This document shows positions 24,495 to 33,565 of a stretch of 39,971 nucleotides of DNA, one piece after another. The stretch is from Blastococcus sp. CCUG 61487 (GTDB lineage: Bacteria > Actinomycetota > Actinomycetes > Mycobacteriales > Geodermatophilaceae), in contig NZ_LWUA01000052.1 in assembly GCF_005222955.1 (NCBI RefSeq), positions 1 through 39,971 of the forward strand, given 5' to 3'. The notes beneath the pieces are model-generated. The model was given only the letters and a program-made list of their open reading frames with translations, made no database searches and was not told the DNA's origin. Both the position numbers and the translations under genes were made by a program. Within the stretch, counting starts at the first letter, position 1. Every line of letters begins with the position of its first letter.

Positions 24495-25019
24495 GGCCGC
24501 CGGCTCCTCCGCCCGGGCCGCGAGCTCGGCGAAGTGCCACAGGGTGATCAGGCCGAACAGCCGTCCCGCCCTGTCGACGACGGGCACGGCATCGGTCCCG
24601 GCGCCGACCAGCACGCGGGCGACGGCCGGCAGGGAGTCGGTGCTGCGCACCCGCGGCCGCGGGCGCCCGCGGAGCAGCGTGTGCACCGGGGTCCGTTGCG
24701 CCGCCAGCGGCCCGGCCGGCCACTCCATCGCGAGCGTGCGGTCGTCCAGCACGCCGACCGGGCGGCGGTGGTCGTCGACCACGACCAGGTGCCGGTCGGG
24801 GGCTCCGGAGATCCGGTCCCACGCCGTCCACATCGAGTCGCCGTGGTGCACGGTCAGGGGGAAGCGGGTCATGACGTCGGCCGCCGTGCGCGGGGTCCGG
24901 CGGACCCGCACGGGGGCGGGCACGGTGAGCGGGCGGACGGTGCCCACCTTGCTCCGCGGTCGCGGCGCCAGCTCGGCGCCGGTTCCCGCGGTGGTGTTCC
25001 GATCGACCGAGGCTGTCAT
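24477..25019 (-). CDS. CBS-domain pair protein
   Basis: A 180-residue protein with two CBS motifs after a disordered basic N-terminus. The first runs from TAADVMTRFPLTVHHGDS to DRHLVVVDDHRRPVGVLDD; the second from VRSTDSLPAVARVLVGAGTDAVPVVDRAGRLFGLITLWH. CBS pairs bind adenine nucleotides and sense energy or stress. The ATG at 25017-25019 has GGAGGGG 5-6 nt upstream; an ORF continuing upstream is only shadow. Several actinobacterial CBS proteins are co-regulated with universal stress proteins, but no such link can be shown here. Confidence 0.9.
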   Translation of the reverse strand: MTASVDRNTTAGTGAELAPRPRSKVGTVRPLTVPAPVRVRRTPRTAADVMTRFPLTVHHGDSMWTAWDRISGAPDRHLVVVDDHRRPVGVLDDRTLAMEWPAGPLAAQRTPVHTLLRGRPRPRVRSTDSLPAVARVLVGAGTDAVPVVDRAGRLFGLITLWHFAELAARAEEPAASDLDG

Positions 25020-25317
25020 CGCGTCCCCTCCCACTGCACGCCCTCTCCCGGGCTCTCCTGTCTCGACTCCGAGAGTGCCCGGTGTCGGGCTCGGGGTCGC
25101 CTGCCGCCGCCGGACACCTCGGCCGCACCACCTTGCCGGTGCGCGGCAAGCGGCCGGGAGGTCGGCGAGGTCTGCGCCGGTCACGGGACCGGTCGGGCAG
25201 GTGGGCTTGCCGGGCACCGGCAGGAGGCCGTACCCCGGATGGCCGGTGGCCGCCCTGGATGACCGCGCCCGCCGGGGCCACCCTGGGGTGACCGACCGCC
25301 GAGCCGAAGGAGGCCCC

Positions 25318-25494
25318 GTGCCCACCCCCGCCGCCACCGCCGAGCGCCCGGCCGCCCGCACCACGCCGGTCGTGTCCGCCCCTGGCTGCGATGCCTGCCC
25401 CCACCCCGTCACCGACCACGACGCCGTCAGCGCGCGCTACTGCCGGGCCACCGTGGCCTCCGGCCTCGAGCGCGGCTGCATCTGCCAGGTCTGA
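25318..25494 (+). CDS. 58-aa Cys-rich protein with RGCIC motif
   Basis: A 58-residue protein with a disordered Ala/Pro-rich front and a compact C-terminus: CDACPHPVTDHD, a later RYC and a terminal RGCIC. The CxxC, CxC and His residues suggest a metal (zinc) site. GAAGGAGG is 5 nt before the GTG, so translation is well supported. I recall similar short RGC-C-ending proteins in actinobacteria but no function. It stands alone between the CBS gene (divergent) and the LLM monooxygenase gene. Confidence 0.75.
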   Translation: MPTPAATAERPAARTTPVVSAPGCDACPHPVTDHDAVSARYCRATVASGLERGCICQV

Positions 25495-25540
25495 CCGCCG
25501 GGCGCGGAACACCCCTCGCCCACCGGGCGCTGGACCCGGC

Positions 25541-26578
25541 GTGACCGATCCCGAGCCCCGCCTGTCGTTGCTGGACCGCTCGCGCACCCGCGCCGGCGAG
25601 ACCGACGCGGCGGCGCTCACCGGGACCGTCGCGCGGGCCGTCGAGGCCGAGCGGCTGGGCTTCGGCCGCTTCTGGGTGGCCGAGCACCACGCCGTCCCCG
25701 GCGTCGCCGGCTCCGCGCCCGCGGTGCTGCTGGCGGCCATCGCCGGCGTGACCTCGACCATCCGGCTGGGGTCGGCCGGGGTGATGCTCCCCCACCACCA
25801 GCCGCTCGTCGTCGCCGAGCAGTTCGCCGTCCTGTCGGCGTTCGCGCCCGGACGGGTGGACCTCGGCCTGGGCCGCTCCTCCGGCTTCACCGCGCCCGGG
25901 CGCAGGGCGCTGCGGGAGACCGAACGCGACTTCCCGGCCGACCTCGCCGAGCTGCGGGATCACCTGAGCGGCACCGCGGAGATCACCCTGCGCCCCCGGC
26001 CGACCGCGCCCGTCCCGATGCACGTGCTGGCCACCGGCGCGGGGCTGGAGGTGGCCGCCGAGCTGGGGCTGCCCGTGCTCGTCGGTGGCCCGGTGCTCGG
26101 CGTGGGCGGCGATCCGGAGCCGGGCAGGGCGGCGCTGGCCCGGTACCGGCGGACCTTCCGGCCCTCGGCGCAGCAGCCGGAACCACGGGTGTCGATCAGC
26201 CTCGACGTGCTGATCGCCGACACCGAGGAGGAGGCCGCCGACCTGCTGCTCCCCGAGGCCTGGGCGATGGCCGTCGCCCGCACCACCGGGGTCTTCCCGC
26301 CGCTGGAGCCCGTCGCCGCCGTCCGGGCTGCGCGGCGCACCGCCCGGCAGCAGGAATACCTCGAGCGCACCGCCGCGGCGGCGATCTCCGGCACCGCGAC
26401 GACGGTGGAGAGCCGGCTGGCGGAGCTGCTCGAGCGCACCGGCGCAGCGGAGCTCGTCGCGAGCAGCAGCACCTTCGACCGGGCCGCCCTCGCCGCGTCC
26501 GACGCGGCGCTGGCCGCGCTCTTCGACCAGGGAGCGCTCGCCCGGCCACGGGCAGGAGCCGGGGTCAGCTCCGCGTGA
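25541..26578 (+). CDS. LLM-class flavin-dependent oxidoreductase
   Basis: A 345-residue TIM-barrel protein of the luciferase-like monooxygenase family, which uses FMN or F420. The RLSLLDRSRT N-terminus, RFWVAEHHAVPG, and IRLGSAGVMLPHHQPLVVAEQFAVL...DLGLGRSSG are characteristic of the MsnO8-like sub-group. The typical substrate is not defined. I take GTG 25541 because the protein then begins where homologues do, but the Shine-Dalgarno is poor. Its stop overlaps by 14 bp the end of the convergent MFS gene. Confidence 0.88.
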   Translation: MTDPEPRLSLLDRSRTRAGETDAAALTGTVARAVEAERLGFGRFWVAEHHAVPGVAGSAPAVLLAAIAGVTSTIRLGSAGVMLPHHQPLVVAEQFAVLSAFAPGRVDLGLGRSSGFTAPGRRALRETERDFPADLAELRDHLSGTAEITLRPRPTAPVPMHVLATGAGLEVAAELGLPVLVGGPVLGVGGDPEPGRAALARYRRTFRPSAQQPEPRVSISLDVLIADTEEEAADLLLPEAWAMAVARTTGVFPPLEPVAAVRAARRTARQQEYLERTAAAAISGTATTVESRLAELLERTGAAELVASSSTFDRAALAASDAALAALFDQGALARPRAGAGVSSA

Positions 26579-27821
26579 CCTCCGCGCGCTCCTCGGCGAG
26601 GCGGCGGTGGTGCTCGCGCACCATCGCCGGCGTCGCGTAGTCGGAGTAGCGCGGCACCCACCGCGCGAGGCCGGCCGCGCCCAGCAGGGCGATTCCGCCC
26701 ACCGCGGAGATCCCCAGCGCCAGCGTGGCCACGCTGGCGATCACCGCCGGGATGACCGGCCCCAGGGAGGTGCCCACGTCGCTGAGCAGCCGGAAGACGG
26801 CCAGGAAGGAGCGCCGGTCCTCGGCGGGTGAGACGTCGGCACCGAGCGTCATGACGATGCCCGAGCCGATCCCGTTGCCGAACGCCATGACCATCGCGAC
26901 GGCGGTGAGGGTCGCCGCGCTCCCGGACAGCGGCAGCGCCGCCGTGCCCAGACCGAGGACCACCATGCAGGGGACGGCGATCCACAGCCGCCCCAGCCGG
27001 TCCATCACGTGGCCGGAGGGATAGAACAGCGCCATGTCCACGAAGTTGGCGATGCCGAAGATCAGGCTGGTCGTCGCCGCGTCGAGCCCGATGTGCTCGG
27101 CCCACAGCGGGATCACGGCCACCCGCGCCGCACGGACCGCGCCGATCGAGGCCACCGCGATGCCGAGGGTGAGGAACAGGCGCCGGTAGCGGGTGAACAT
27201 CCGCCGCACGCCGACCGGACCGGCGTGGACGCCCACAGCCGCGCCGCCCGAGCCCCCGGCCACCGGGACGAGCGCGAGGATCACCGCCGCCAGCAGCGAC
27301 GCGGCGACCGCGACCGCGAACGCCGACCGCGTGCCCCAGACCGAGATGACGGCCGCGCCGACGAAGGGCCCGATGAACAGTCCGATCCGGAACACCCCGC
27401 CCAAGGTCGACATCGCGCGGGCCCGGTGGTGGACGGCGACGACGTCGGCCACGTAGGACTGGCGGGCCAGGTGCATGGTGGCCGCGCACGCCCCCATGAC
27501 CAGCAGCGCCACCGCCAGCGCCGCGACCGAGTCGGTGAGCAGGCACGACAGCATCGCGAGGGCCGAGACGACCATCGCCGTGAGCATCGCGCCCTTCTCC
27601 CCCAGCCGGTGGGACAGCCAGGCTGCGGGGAGGTCGCCGAGGATAGTGCCGATCCCGATGGCGGCGACCATCAGACCGGCCACCGTCGTCGACGCACCGG
27701 CGTCGAGCGCGACGAGGGCGATCACCGGCATGACCGCGCCGTGCCCGATCTCGTACACCAGCAGCGGCGCCATGATCGACGGCCCGATCTGCCGCAGCAC
27801 GATGCGCATCGTCGAACTCAT
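26565..27821 (-). CDS. MFS transporter, unknown substrate
   Basis: A 418-residue, 12-helix major facilitator. The TM2-TM3 loop is GDLPAAWLSHRLGEKGA, and the equivalent C-terminal loop is GHVMDRLGRLW. The mid-chain loop (about 195-215) separates two six-helix halves. It looks like a small-molecule exporter but the substrate is not evident. The ATG at 27821 is preceded by GAGGGA about 10 nt upstream. It is divergent from the TRIC channel gene with a 109-nt gap. Confidence 0.88.
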   Translation of the reverse strand: MSSTMRIVLRQIGPSIMAPLLVYEIGHGAVMPVIALVALDAGASTTVAGLMVAAIGIGTILGDLPAAWLSHRLGEKGAMLTAMVVSALAMLSCLLTDSVAALAVALLVMGACAATMHLARQSYVADVVAVHHRARAMSTLGGVFRIGLFIGPFVGAAVISVWGTRSAFAVAVAASLLAAVILALVPVAGGSGGAAVGVHAGPVGVRRMFTRYRRLFLTLGIAVASIGAVRAARVAVIPLWAEHIGLDAATTSLIFGIANFVDMALFYPSGHVMDRLGRLWIAVPCMVVLGLGTAALPLSGSAATLTAVAMVMAFGNGIGSGIVMTLGADVSPAEDRRSFLAVFRLLSDVGTSLGPVIPAVIASVATLALGISAVGGIALLGAAGLARWVPRYSDYATPAMVREHHRRLAEERAEVTRS

Positions 27822-27917
27822 CCGGCCGTCGTCCCTCGATCCCGCTCGTCGTCGTCCGCCGACCATCAGACATGCCCGGGCACCCGGCTCGGCGTCCGGG
27901 TCGGCGGTACCGGAGGC

Positions 27918-27923
27918 TACGTT
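27918..27923 (+). promoter_or_regulatory. -10 element of a leaderless promoter for the TRIC gene
   Basis: TACGTT is followed by 7 nt (CCCCGCC) and then ATG. The hexamer and spacer match those before the CoA-transferase gene. A GGAGG further upstream (27912-27916) is too distant to serve that ATG well. Confidence 0.55.
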
Positions 27924-27930
27924 CCCCGCC

Positions 27931-28566
27931 ATGGCCACGACGGCGCTGCTCGTGCTCGACCTCATCGGCACGTTCGCCTTCGCGCTCAACGGCGCCCTCA
28001 CCGCGCTGCGCGCCACCCGCCTCGACATCGTCGGCGTCGTCACCCTGGGGATGATCACCGCGCTCGGCGGCGGGACGATCCGCGACGTCTTCCTCGACGC
28101 CCTGCCGCCGGCCACCTTCCTGGACTGGCGCTACCTCGCAGTGGCCGCCGGCGGCGGCCTGCTGGCGTTCTTCCTCTGGTCCTACCTGGTGAGGATCAAC
28201 CGGGCGATCAACGTGCTGGACGCCGTGGGGTTGAGCCTGTTCGCGGTCACCGGCGCGCTCAAGGCGGTCGACCTCGGGTTCGGGCCCGCGCAGTCGGCGC
28301 TGGTCGGGGCGATCACCGCGGTCGGCGGCGGCACGCTGCGCGACGTGCTGGTCCGCCAGGTGCCGACGGTGCTCAGCAGCGGGCTCTACGCCGTCCCGGC
28401 GCTGGTCGGCGCCACCGCCGTCGTCGTCACCGACCTGGTGGGGATCCGGGGACCGGTGGCCGGGGTGGGTGCGGCCGCGCTGTGCTTCGCGATCCGGCTG
28501 GTCGGCATCCACTTCGACGTCGACGCGCCGCTGCCGCCGGGCACCCGGCCGCGCGAGGACGAGTAG
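27931..28566 (+). CDS. TRIC-type cation channel family protein (YicG/UPF0126)
   Basis: A 211-residue membrane protein made of two homologous halves of three helices plus a seventh helix. Each half carries a glycine-rich GGGTxRD signature: ALGGGTIRDVF and AVGGGTLRDVL. These bind lipid or line the pore in the trimeric intracellular cation (TRIC) channel family, whose prokaryotic members pass K+ and Na+. The ATG at 27931 is probably the first transcribed base. The gene ends in TAG. Confidence 0.92.
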   Translation: MATTALLVLDLIGTFAFALNGALTALRATRLDIVGVVTLGMITALGGGTIRDVFLDALPPATFLDWRYLAVAAGGGLLAFFLWSYLVRINRAINVLDAVGLSLFAVTGALKAVDLGFGPAQSALVGAITAVGGGTLRDVLVRQVPTVLSSGLYAVPALVGATAVVVTDLVGIRGPVAGVGAAALCFAIRLVGIHFDVDAPLPPGTRPREDE

Positions 28567-28582
28567 CCGGCGCGCCCTCGGG

Positions 28583-29850
28583 TCAGGGCGCGGGGGCGAG
28601 CCAGGCGAGCGCGGCGACCACGAGCGCCTCGGTGCCGGTGTCGAGGGTCGGCTGGATCACCGGCGCGAAGGCGGCCGAGTGGTTGACCGGCACGTCCTCG
28701 GCGATCCGGCCCGCGCGGGCCGCCCTGGCGTACAGGTCGGGATCGACGCCCCCGACGAACAAGTAGGTGTACGGGACGCCGAGCGCGACGGGGACGTGGC
28801 TGAAGTCCTCGCTCGCCGACTGCTGCTCCGCCGGGCCGGCCCGGTCGCCGACGTGGCCGGCGAACGCTCCGGCGACCCGCGCGGTGGCGTCCTCGTCGTT
28901 GTCGGTGAGCGGATAGCGGTCGAAGAGCTCGAACTCCGGCTCGCGCGGGCTGCCGGAGGCCGCGCACTCGCCCCGCACGATCCGCTCGACCGCGGCCAGC
29001 ACCGTGCCCCGGGTGGCCTCGGAGTACGTGCGGACGTTGAGCTGCAGCACCGCGGTGTCGGGGATGACGTTGCTCGTGGTGCCGGCCTGGATGCTGCCCA
29101 CCGTCAGCACGGCGGTCTCCCCCGGCGGGGCCTCGCGGGCGAAGACGGTCTGCAGCCGGACGACGATCATCGCCGCGAGCACCACCGGATCGACCGCGGC
29201 GTGCGGCATCGAGCCGTGGGCGCCGCGGCCGTGCACGGTGATCCGCATGCTGTCTGCTGCCGACAGCACGGGTCCGGAGCGGGTGACGACTGCCCCGCGG
29301 GCAGCGCCATCACGTGCTGGGCCAGCGCGACCGTCGGTGGAGGGATCAACCCGGCCAGGCCGTCGGCGACCATCGCGCGGGCGCCGTCGCCGGCCTCCTC
29401 GGCGGGCTGGAAGAGCGCGACGACGGTGCCGGTCCAGTGCTCCCTGCCCTCCGCGAGCAGGTGGGCGGCGCCCGCCAGGCAGGCGACGTGGGCGTCGTGG
29501 GCGCACGCGTGCATCACCGGCACCTCGGCGCCGGTGGCGTCGGTCGCGGTGACCGCGCTGGCGTAGGGCAGGCCGGTCGCCTCCCGCACGGGCAGGGCGT
29601 CCATGTCCGCCCGCAGCAGCACCACCGGGCCCTCCCCGTTCGCCAGGACGCCGACGACGCCGGTGCCCCCCACACCCTCGTGCACCTGGTAGCCGGCCGA
29701 GCGCAGCCGCTCGGCGACCAGGGCCGCGGTGCGGTGCTCCTGGTGCGGCAGTTCGGGGTGCCGGTGGACGTCGCGGTACAGCTCCTCCTGCCACGACCGG
29801 CTGTGCTCGAGCCCGGCGAGGACCGCGCGGACGGCCTGCGACGAGGTCAT
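28583..29850 (-). pseudogene. M20 amidohydrolase (AbgB/HipO-like) broken by a frameshift
   Basis: The two halves of an M20 metallopeptidase/amidohydrolase lie in different frames. The first (ATG 29848-29850, with AAGGA upstream) carries the metal-site region HACAHDAH and LFQPAEEAGDGA, then runs to ...ALPAGQ and goes out of frame. The second frame picks up at VVTRSGPVLSAADSM, then the dimerisation domain with RGAHGSMPHAAVDP and the end LVVAALAWL. A one-base loss near 29290-29291 joins them to give PAGQVVTRSG, so a single deletion explains the break. It may be a real recent mutation or a sequencing error in a G/C run. The usual HACGHD is HACAHD here. Intact enzymes hydrolyse N-acyl amino acids or aminobenzoyl-glutamate. 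Confidence 0.87.
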
Positions 29851-30080
29851 GGCGATGTCCTTCCCGCTGGACTCCTGGGCGGTGCCAGTCTGCCGGGCCG
29901 CCCGCCTCCCGGCGCGGCGCTGCAGGTCCCGCTCCCGCTTCCGGGCGCCGGTGAGCCCGGTCACCACCGCCGCTCGATCGGCTGTGCGCTCGGCCACTCC
30001 GGACGGCAGTGGGCGCGGAAGGGGGCCATGCTCGGGGGGTTGAGTTCGCCGCCTCGTCGCAGACTTCCGGAGTTCCCGCC

Positions 30081-31133
30081 GTGAGATTGACCCGATCGTC
30101 CATCGCCCTGGCCCTGGTGGGTGTGCTGCTGATCGCCGCCGCCGCGGTCGTCCGCTTCGTCGTCGTCCCGTCGGTCACCAAGCTGCCCACCGACCTCGAC
30201 GTGACCCTCGAGTTCGAGGGCACCTACAACGGCATCAACCCGGGCGTGATCACCGGCGCCTCGACCGAGGTGCTCCTGCAGGACGTCCCCATCGAGGCGA
30301 CCCGCACGGTCTCGGCCGAGCGGGTGGACGGCGACACGGAGATCGTCCAGCGTCGCGACCTCCGGACGATCGGCGACCGGCCGCCGGCGGTGTCCGACGT
30401 CGTCTTCGCCGTCGACCGCGAGACCGCCGAGGCCCTGCCCGCCCCGGACGGCGCTGACGACGTCACCTCGGCCGAGGGCCTGGTGTTCACCCTCCCCGTC
30501 GGCCCCTCCACCGAGGAGGGCGCCTACACGTACTGGGACCAGTACACGCTGCAGGCCACCCCGCTGGAGTTCTACGACGAGGACACCCTGGGCGGCCGCG
30601 ACGTATACCGGTACCGGTCGGTCGCCGAGGGCGAGCTCGCCGACCCGCCGGGGCTGGGCCTGCCGACCTTCCTGCCGAAGGCGCAGCTGGCCGCGCTGGC
30701 ACCCGGCCTCGAGGGCCTCGTCGCTCCCGAACTGATCGCCGCGCTGCCGGCCGTGCTGCCGTCGCTCCCCACCTCGATCCCGATCGAGTGGACGTCCCGG
30801 ACCACCACCCTCGTCGACGCCGACGCCGAGCTCGGCGCCACCGTCGCCGGCGGCAGCACCCAGGAGGTCATCGGCTCGCTCGACCTGGGCGTGACGACGG
30901 TCGAGGTGCCGTTCGCGACCATCGACCTGTACTCCACCGACGACTCGATCGACGACCGCGGCGACGCCGTGGCGTCCGACGCGCAGTTGCTGAACCTCGT
31001 CGGGACGGTGCTGCCGATCGTGGCCGTCGTGCTCGGCGTGCTGGCCCTCGTGGCCGCGCTCCTGCTGGCCCGCCGGGCGGCCACGCGGACCGCCGCCGCC
31101 CAGCCGGCGGAGAAGGAATCCTCGGCCGTCTGA
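30081..31133 (+). CDS. DUF3068 family membrane protein (PorA-like annotation)
   Basis: A 350-residue protein with an N-terminal membrane helix (about 6-28), a long extracytoplasmic part with repeated beta strands, and a C-terminal membrane helix (about 310-335) followed by a basic tail. The order and features such as the TYWDQYTLQATPLEF segment match DUF3068, an actinobacterial family sometimes annotated as porin PorA. A true porin function is not supported by anything I can see. The GTG at 30081 has GGAG about 9 nt upstream. A strong palindromic terminator follows. Confidence 0.85.
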   Translation: MRLTRSSIALALVGVLLIAAAAVVRFVVVPSVTKLPTDLDVTLEFEGTYNGINPGVITGASTEVLLQDVPIEATRTVSAERVDGDTEIVQRRDLRTIGDRPPAVSDVVFAVDRETAEALPAPDGADDVTSAEGLVFTLPVGPSTEEGAYTYWDQYTLQATPLEFYDEDTLGGRDVYRYRSVAEGELADPPGLGLPTFLPKAQLAALAPGLEGLVAPELIAALPAVLPSLPTSIPIEWTSRTTTLVDADAELGATVAGGSTQEVIGSLDLGVTTVEVPFATIDLYSTDDSIDDRGDAVASDAQLLNLVGTVLPIVAVVLGVLALVAALLLARRAATRTAAAQPAEKESSAV

Positions 31134-31143
31134 CGCTTCGGCG

Positions 31144-31189
31144 GACGGCAGCGGCCCCGGGTGCTCGAGCACCCGGGGCCGCTGCCGTC
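31144..31189. terminator. Perfect 46-bp palindrome, bidirectional terminator
   Basis: A 23-bp arm meets its exact complement at a CTCGAG centre with no unpaired base. It lies 10 nt after the DUF3068 stop and 12 nt before the stop of the convergent acyl-CoA dehydrogenase gene. The arms are GC-rich and there is little T tract, so it should act in both directions through its stem. Confidence 0.85.
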
Positions 31190-31201
31190 TCTGCGTACCT
31201 G

Positions 31202-32323
31202 TCAGCCGACCGGTGCGGGGAGGTCCACCATCCCGGCCAGCCGGGCCCGGTGCGCGGCCGGGGTGCCCAGCGCGATCTGGTCCGCCTTGGCCCGCTTGAG
31301 GTAGAGGTGGGCCGGGTGCTCCCACGTCATGCCGATGCCGCCGTGCAGCTGGACCGCCTCCTCGGCCGCCTTGACCGCGACGTCGGAGCAGAACGACTGC
31401 GCCACGGCGGTCGCGATCGCGCTGTCCGGGTCGCCCTCGGCCGTGCTGGCCGCCGCGTTCCGGGCCGCCGCGGCGGCGGACTCGACCGCCGCGTAGAGGT
31501 CGGCGAGCCGGTGCTTGAGCGCCTGGTAGCCGCCGACCACGCGGCCGAACTGCCGGCGGTCCTTGAGGTAGGCGATCGTCGTGGTCAGGCACCACTGGGC
31601 GACGCCGAGCTGCTCGGAGGTCAGCAGGGCCGCGCCGGTCTCCAGACCGCGCTGCACGGCGTCGGCCCCGGACGCCGCCGGGAGGACCTCCTCGCCCGCC
31701 GCGCCCTCGAGGGTCACGTCGGCGAGCTGACGGGTCATGTCCAGGGAGACGACCGGGTCGATGCGCGCGGCATCGGCGGGGACGGCATGCACGGCGATGC
31801 CCCCGCCGTCGGCGACCGGCACGAGCAGGACGTCGGCCTCCAGCGCGCCGGCGACGCTCCGCGCGCTGCCGCTGATCCGCCCGTTCCCGTCACGGGTGAA
31901 CGCGGCGACCTCGTCGCCCGGCCCGACGGAGAGCGGGACGACCAGGGCCGCGGTCCGCTCCCCCGCGGCCAGCCCGGCGAGCAGTGCGTCGGCCGCACCA
32001 CCCGGCGCGGCGGCGAGCAGCACCGTCGTCGCGACGACGCTGCTGGTGAAGAACGGCACCGGGGCCGCGGCGCGCCCGAGCTCCTCGAGCACCACGGCGA
32101 CCTCGCGCGCGGAGGCGCCGGCGCCGCCGCGCTCCTCGGGCACCAGCAGCCCGGCCAGACCGAGCTCGGTGGCCAGGGCCCGCCACAGCGGCTCCACCAG
32201 CGACCTGTCGCCGTCGTAGATGCCGACGACGGCGTTGGGCTCGCACCGGGCCGCCATGAGGTCCCGGACGCTGGCGCGCAGGTCGTCCTCGACGTCTGTG
32301 TAGAGCAGGTTGAGGTCGCTCAT
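31202..32323 (-). CDS. Acyl-CoA dehydrogenase, smaller subunit-like
   Basis: A 373-residue acyl-CoA dehydrogenase: helical N-terminal domain (about 1-115), beta domain, and C-terminal helical domain with YLKDRRQFGRVVGGYQALKH and HGGIGMTWEHPAHLYLKRA. The middle beta domain is degenerate and lacks the usual SEPGAGSD FAD/substrate loop, which is present in the gene upstream. Its ATG overlaps that gene's stop (ATGA). Coupled unequal pairs like this form alpha2beta2 enzymes in steroid and branched-chain side-chain catabolism (for example the FadE26-FadE27 type), so I infer a heteromer. Confidence 0.9.
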   Translation of the reverse strand: MSDLNLLYTDVEDDLRASVRDLMAARCEPNAVVGIYDGDRSLVEPLWRALATELGLAGLLVPEERGGAGASAREVAVVLEELGRAAAPVPFFTSSVVATTVLLAAAPGGAADALLAGLAAGERTAALVVPLSVGPGDEVAAFTRDGNGRISGSARSVAGALEADVLLVPVADGGGIAVHAVPADAARIDPVVSLDMTRQLADVTLEGAAGEEVLPAASGADAVQRGLETGAALLTSEQLGVAQWCLTTTIAYLKDRRQFGRVVGGYQALKHRLADLYAAVESAAAAARNAAASTAEGDPDSAIATAVAQSFCSDVAVKAAEEAVQLHGGIGMTWEHPAHLYLKRAKADQIALGTPAAHRARLAGMVDLPAPVG

Positions 32324-33519
32324 CGGGGCAGGTCCTTCCACGGGATGCCGGTGTCCACGCGCGGCTCGGAGGGCAGGCCGAGCACGCGCTCGGAGATGAC
32401 GTTGCGCAGGATCTCCGAGGTGCCGCCCTCGATGGAGTTGCCCTTGGCGCGCAGGTAGCGGTAGCCGGCGTCACGGCCGGTGAAGTCGACGTGCTCGGGA
32501 CGCCGCAGCGTCCAGTCGGAGTAGCGCAGCCCGTCCTCGCCGAGCAGCTCGAGCTCCATGCCGCTGGCCTCCTGGGCGATGCGGGCGAAGGTCAGCTTCA
32601 TCGCCGAGCCCTCCGGGCCGGGCTCCCCCGCGGCCAGCTTCTGCCGCAGCCGCTGGCCGGTCACCCGGGCCACCTCGGCGTCCACCCAGAGCCGCAGGAG
32701 CTTGTCGTGCTGCCCGACGCCCCGGCGCTCGGGGTGCTCCCGCCACGACTTCGCGAGGACACCGACCATCCCGCTCTCCCGGCCGCCGCCTCCGCCGCCG
32801 ATCGCGACGCGCTCGTTGTTCAGCGTGGCCGTGGCGACCTTCCAGCCCTGCCCCTCGTCACCGAGCCGCTGGCTGTCCGGGATGTGCACGTCGGTGAGGA
32901 AGACCTCGTTGAACTCGGCCTCACCGGTGATCTGCCGCAGCGGCCGCACCTCGACGCCGGGCACGGTCATGTCGCAGAGGAAGTAGGTGAGGCCGGCGTG
33001 CTTGGCCACCTCGGGGTTGGTCCGGGCGACGAGGATGGCCATCTGCGCCTTGTGCGCCGACGACGTCCACACCTTCTGGCCGTTGACGACCCAGTCGCTG
33101 CCCTCGCGGACGGCGCGGGTGCTGACGGCGGCGAGGTCGGAGCCGGCCCCGGGCTCGCTGAACAGCTGGCACCAGATCTGCTCGCCGGTCCACAGCGGGC
33201 GGAGGAACTTCTTCTTCTGCTCCTCGGTGCCGAAGGCGAGGATCGTCGGCGCGGCCATGCCCAGGCCGATGCCGTTGCCCCTGGGGTTGTTGTCGGGGGC
33301 GCCGGCCTTCGCGAACTGGACCTCCACCTGGGTCTGGAACGAGCGGGGCAAGCCCAGCCCGCCGTGCCCGACCGGGAAGTTCACCCAGGCCAGGCCGGCG
33401 TCGTAGCGGGCCCGGAGGAAGTCGAGCCGGTCCATGGTCGTGTGGTCGTGCGCCGCGAGGAAGTCGGTGACCCGCTGACGCAGGTCCTCCTCCACGGCTC
33501 GGGTGTCGGTCGCGGTCAT
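32320..33519 (-). CDS. Acyl-CoA dehydrogenase, larger subunit-like
   Basis: A 399-residue flavoprotein with a full ACAD layout. SEPGAGSDLA is at 121-130, NGQKVWTS at 146-153, a glycine-rich AIGGGGGGRESG loop lies in the middle and NSIEGGTSEILRN near the C-terminus. It probably oxidises an acyl-CoA and passes electrons to ETF. It is translationally coupled to the smaller dehydrogenase downstream and lies about 45 nt after the CoA-ligase gene. Together the three genes look like one acyl-CoA catabolic operon. The ATG at 33519 has GGAG about 8 nt upstream. The acyl chain is unknown. Confidence 0.92.
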   Translation of the reverse strand: MTATDTRAVEEDLRQRVTDFLAAHDHTTMDRLDFLRARYDAGLAWVNFPVGHGGLGLPRSFQTQVEVQFAKAGAPDNNPRGNGIGLGMAAPTILAFGTEEQKKKFLRPLWTGEQIWCQLFSEPGAGSDLAAVSTRAVREGSDWVVNGQKVWTSSAHKAQMAILVARTNPEVAKHAGLTYFLCDMTVPGVEVRPLRQITGEAEFNEVFLTDVHIPDSQRLGDEGQGWKVATATLNNERVAIGGGGGGRESGMVGVLAKSWREHPERRGVGQHDKLLRLWVDAEVARVTGQRLRQKLAAGEPGPEGSAMKLTFARIAQEASGMELELLGEDGLRYSDWTLRRPEHVDFTGRDAGYRYLRAKGNSIEGGTSEILRNVISERVLGLPSEPRVDTGIPWKDLPR

Positions 33520-33565
33520 GCCAGGGCTCCAGTCGGATCGGGGGTACGGGTCGGGGCGGGCGGCG

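Noticed and set aside
24477-25412. Longer CBS protein starting near 25412
   Set aside because: The upstream part is low-complexity shadow sequence over the Cys-rich gene's promoter; the ATG at 25019 has an excellent Shine-Dalgarno.
28564-28566. TAG at the end of the TRIC gene as another selenocysteine codon
   Set aside because: The protein is complete at this point, the frame beyond it is only antisense to the M20 gene, and I see no hairpin at SECIS distance. The TAGs ending the 98-aa protein and the 83-aa membrane protein were likewise taken as ordinary stops.
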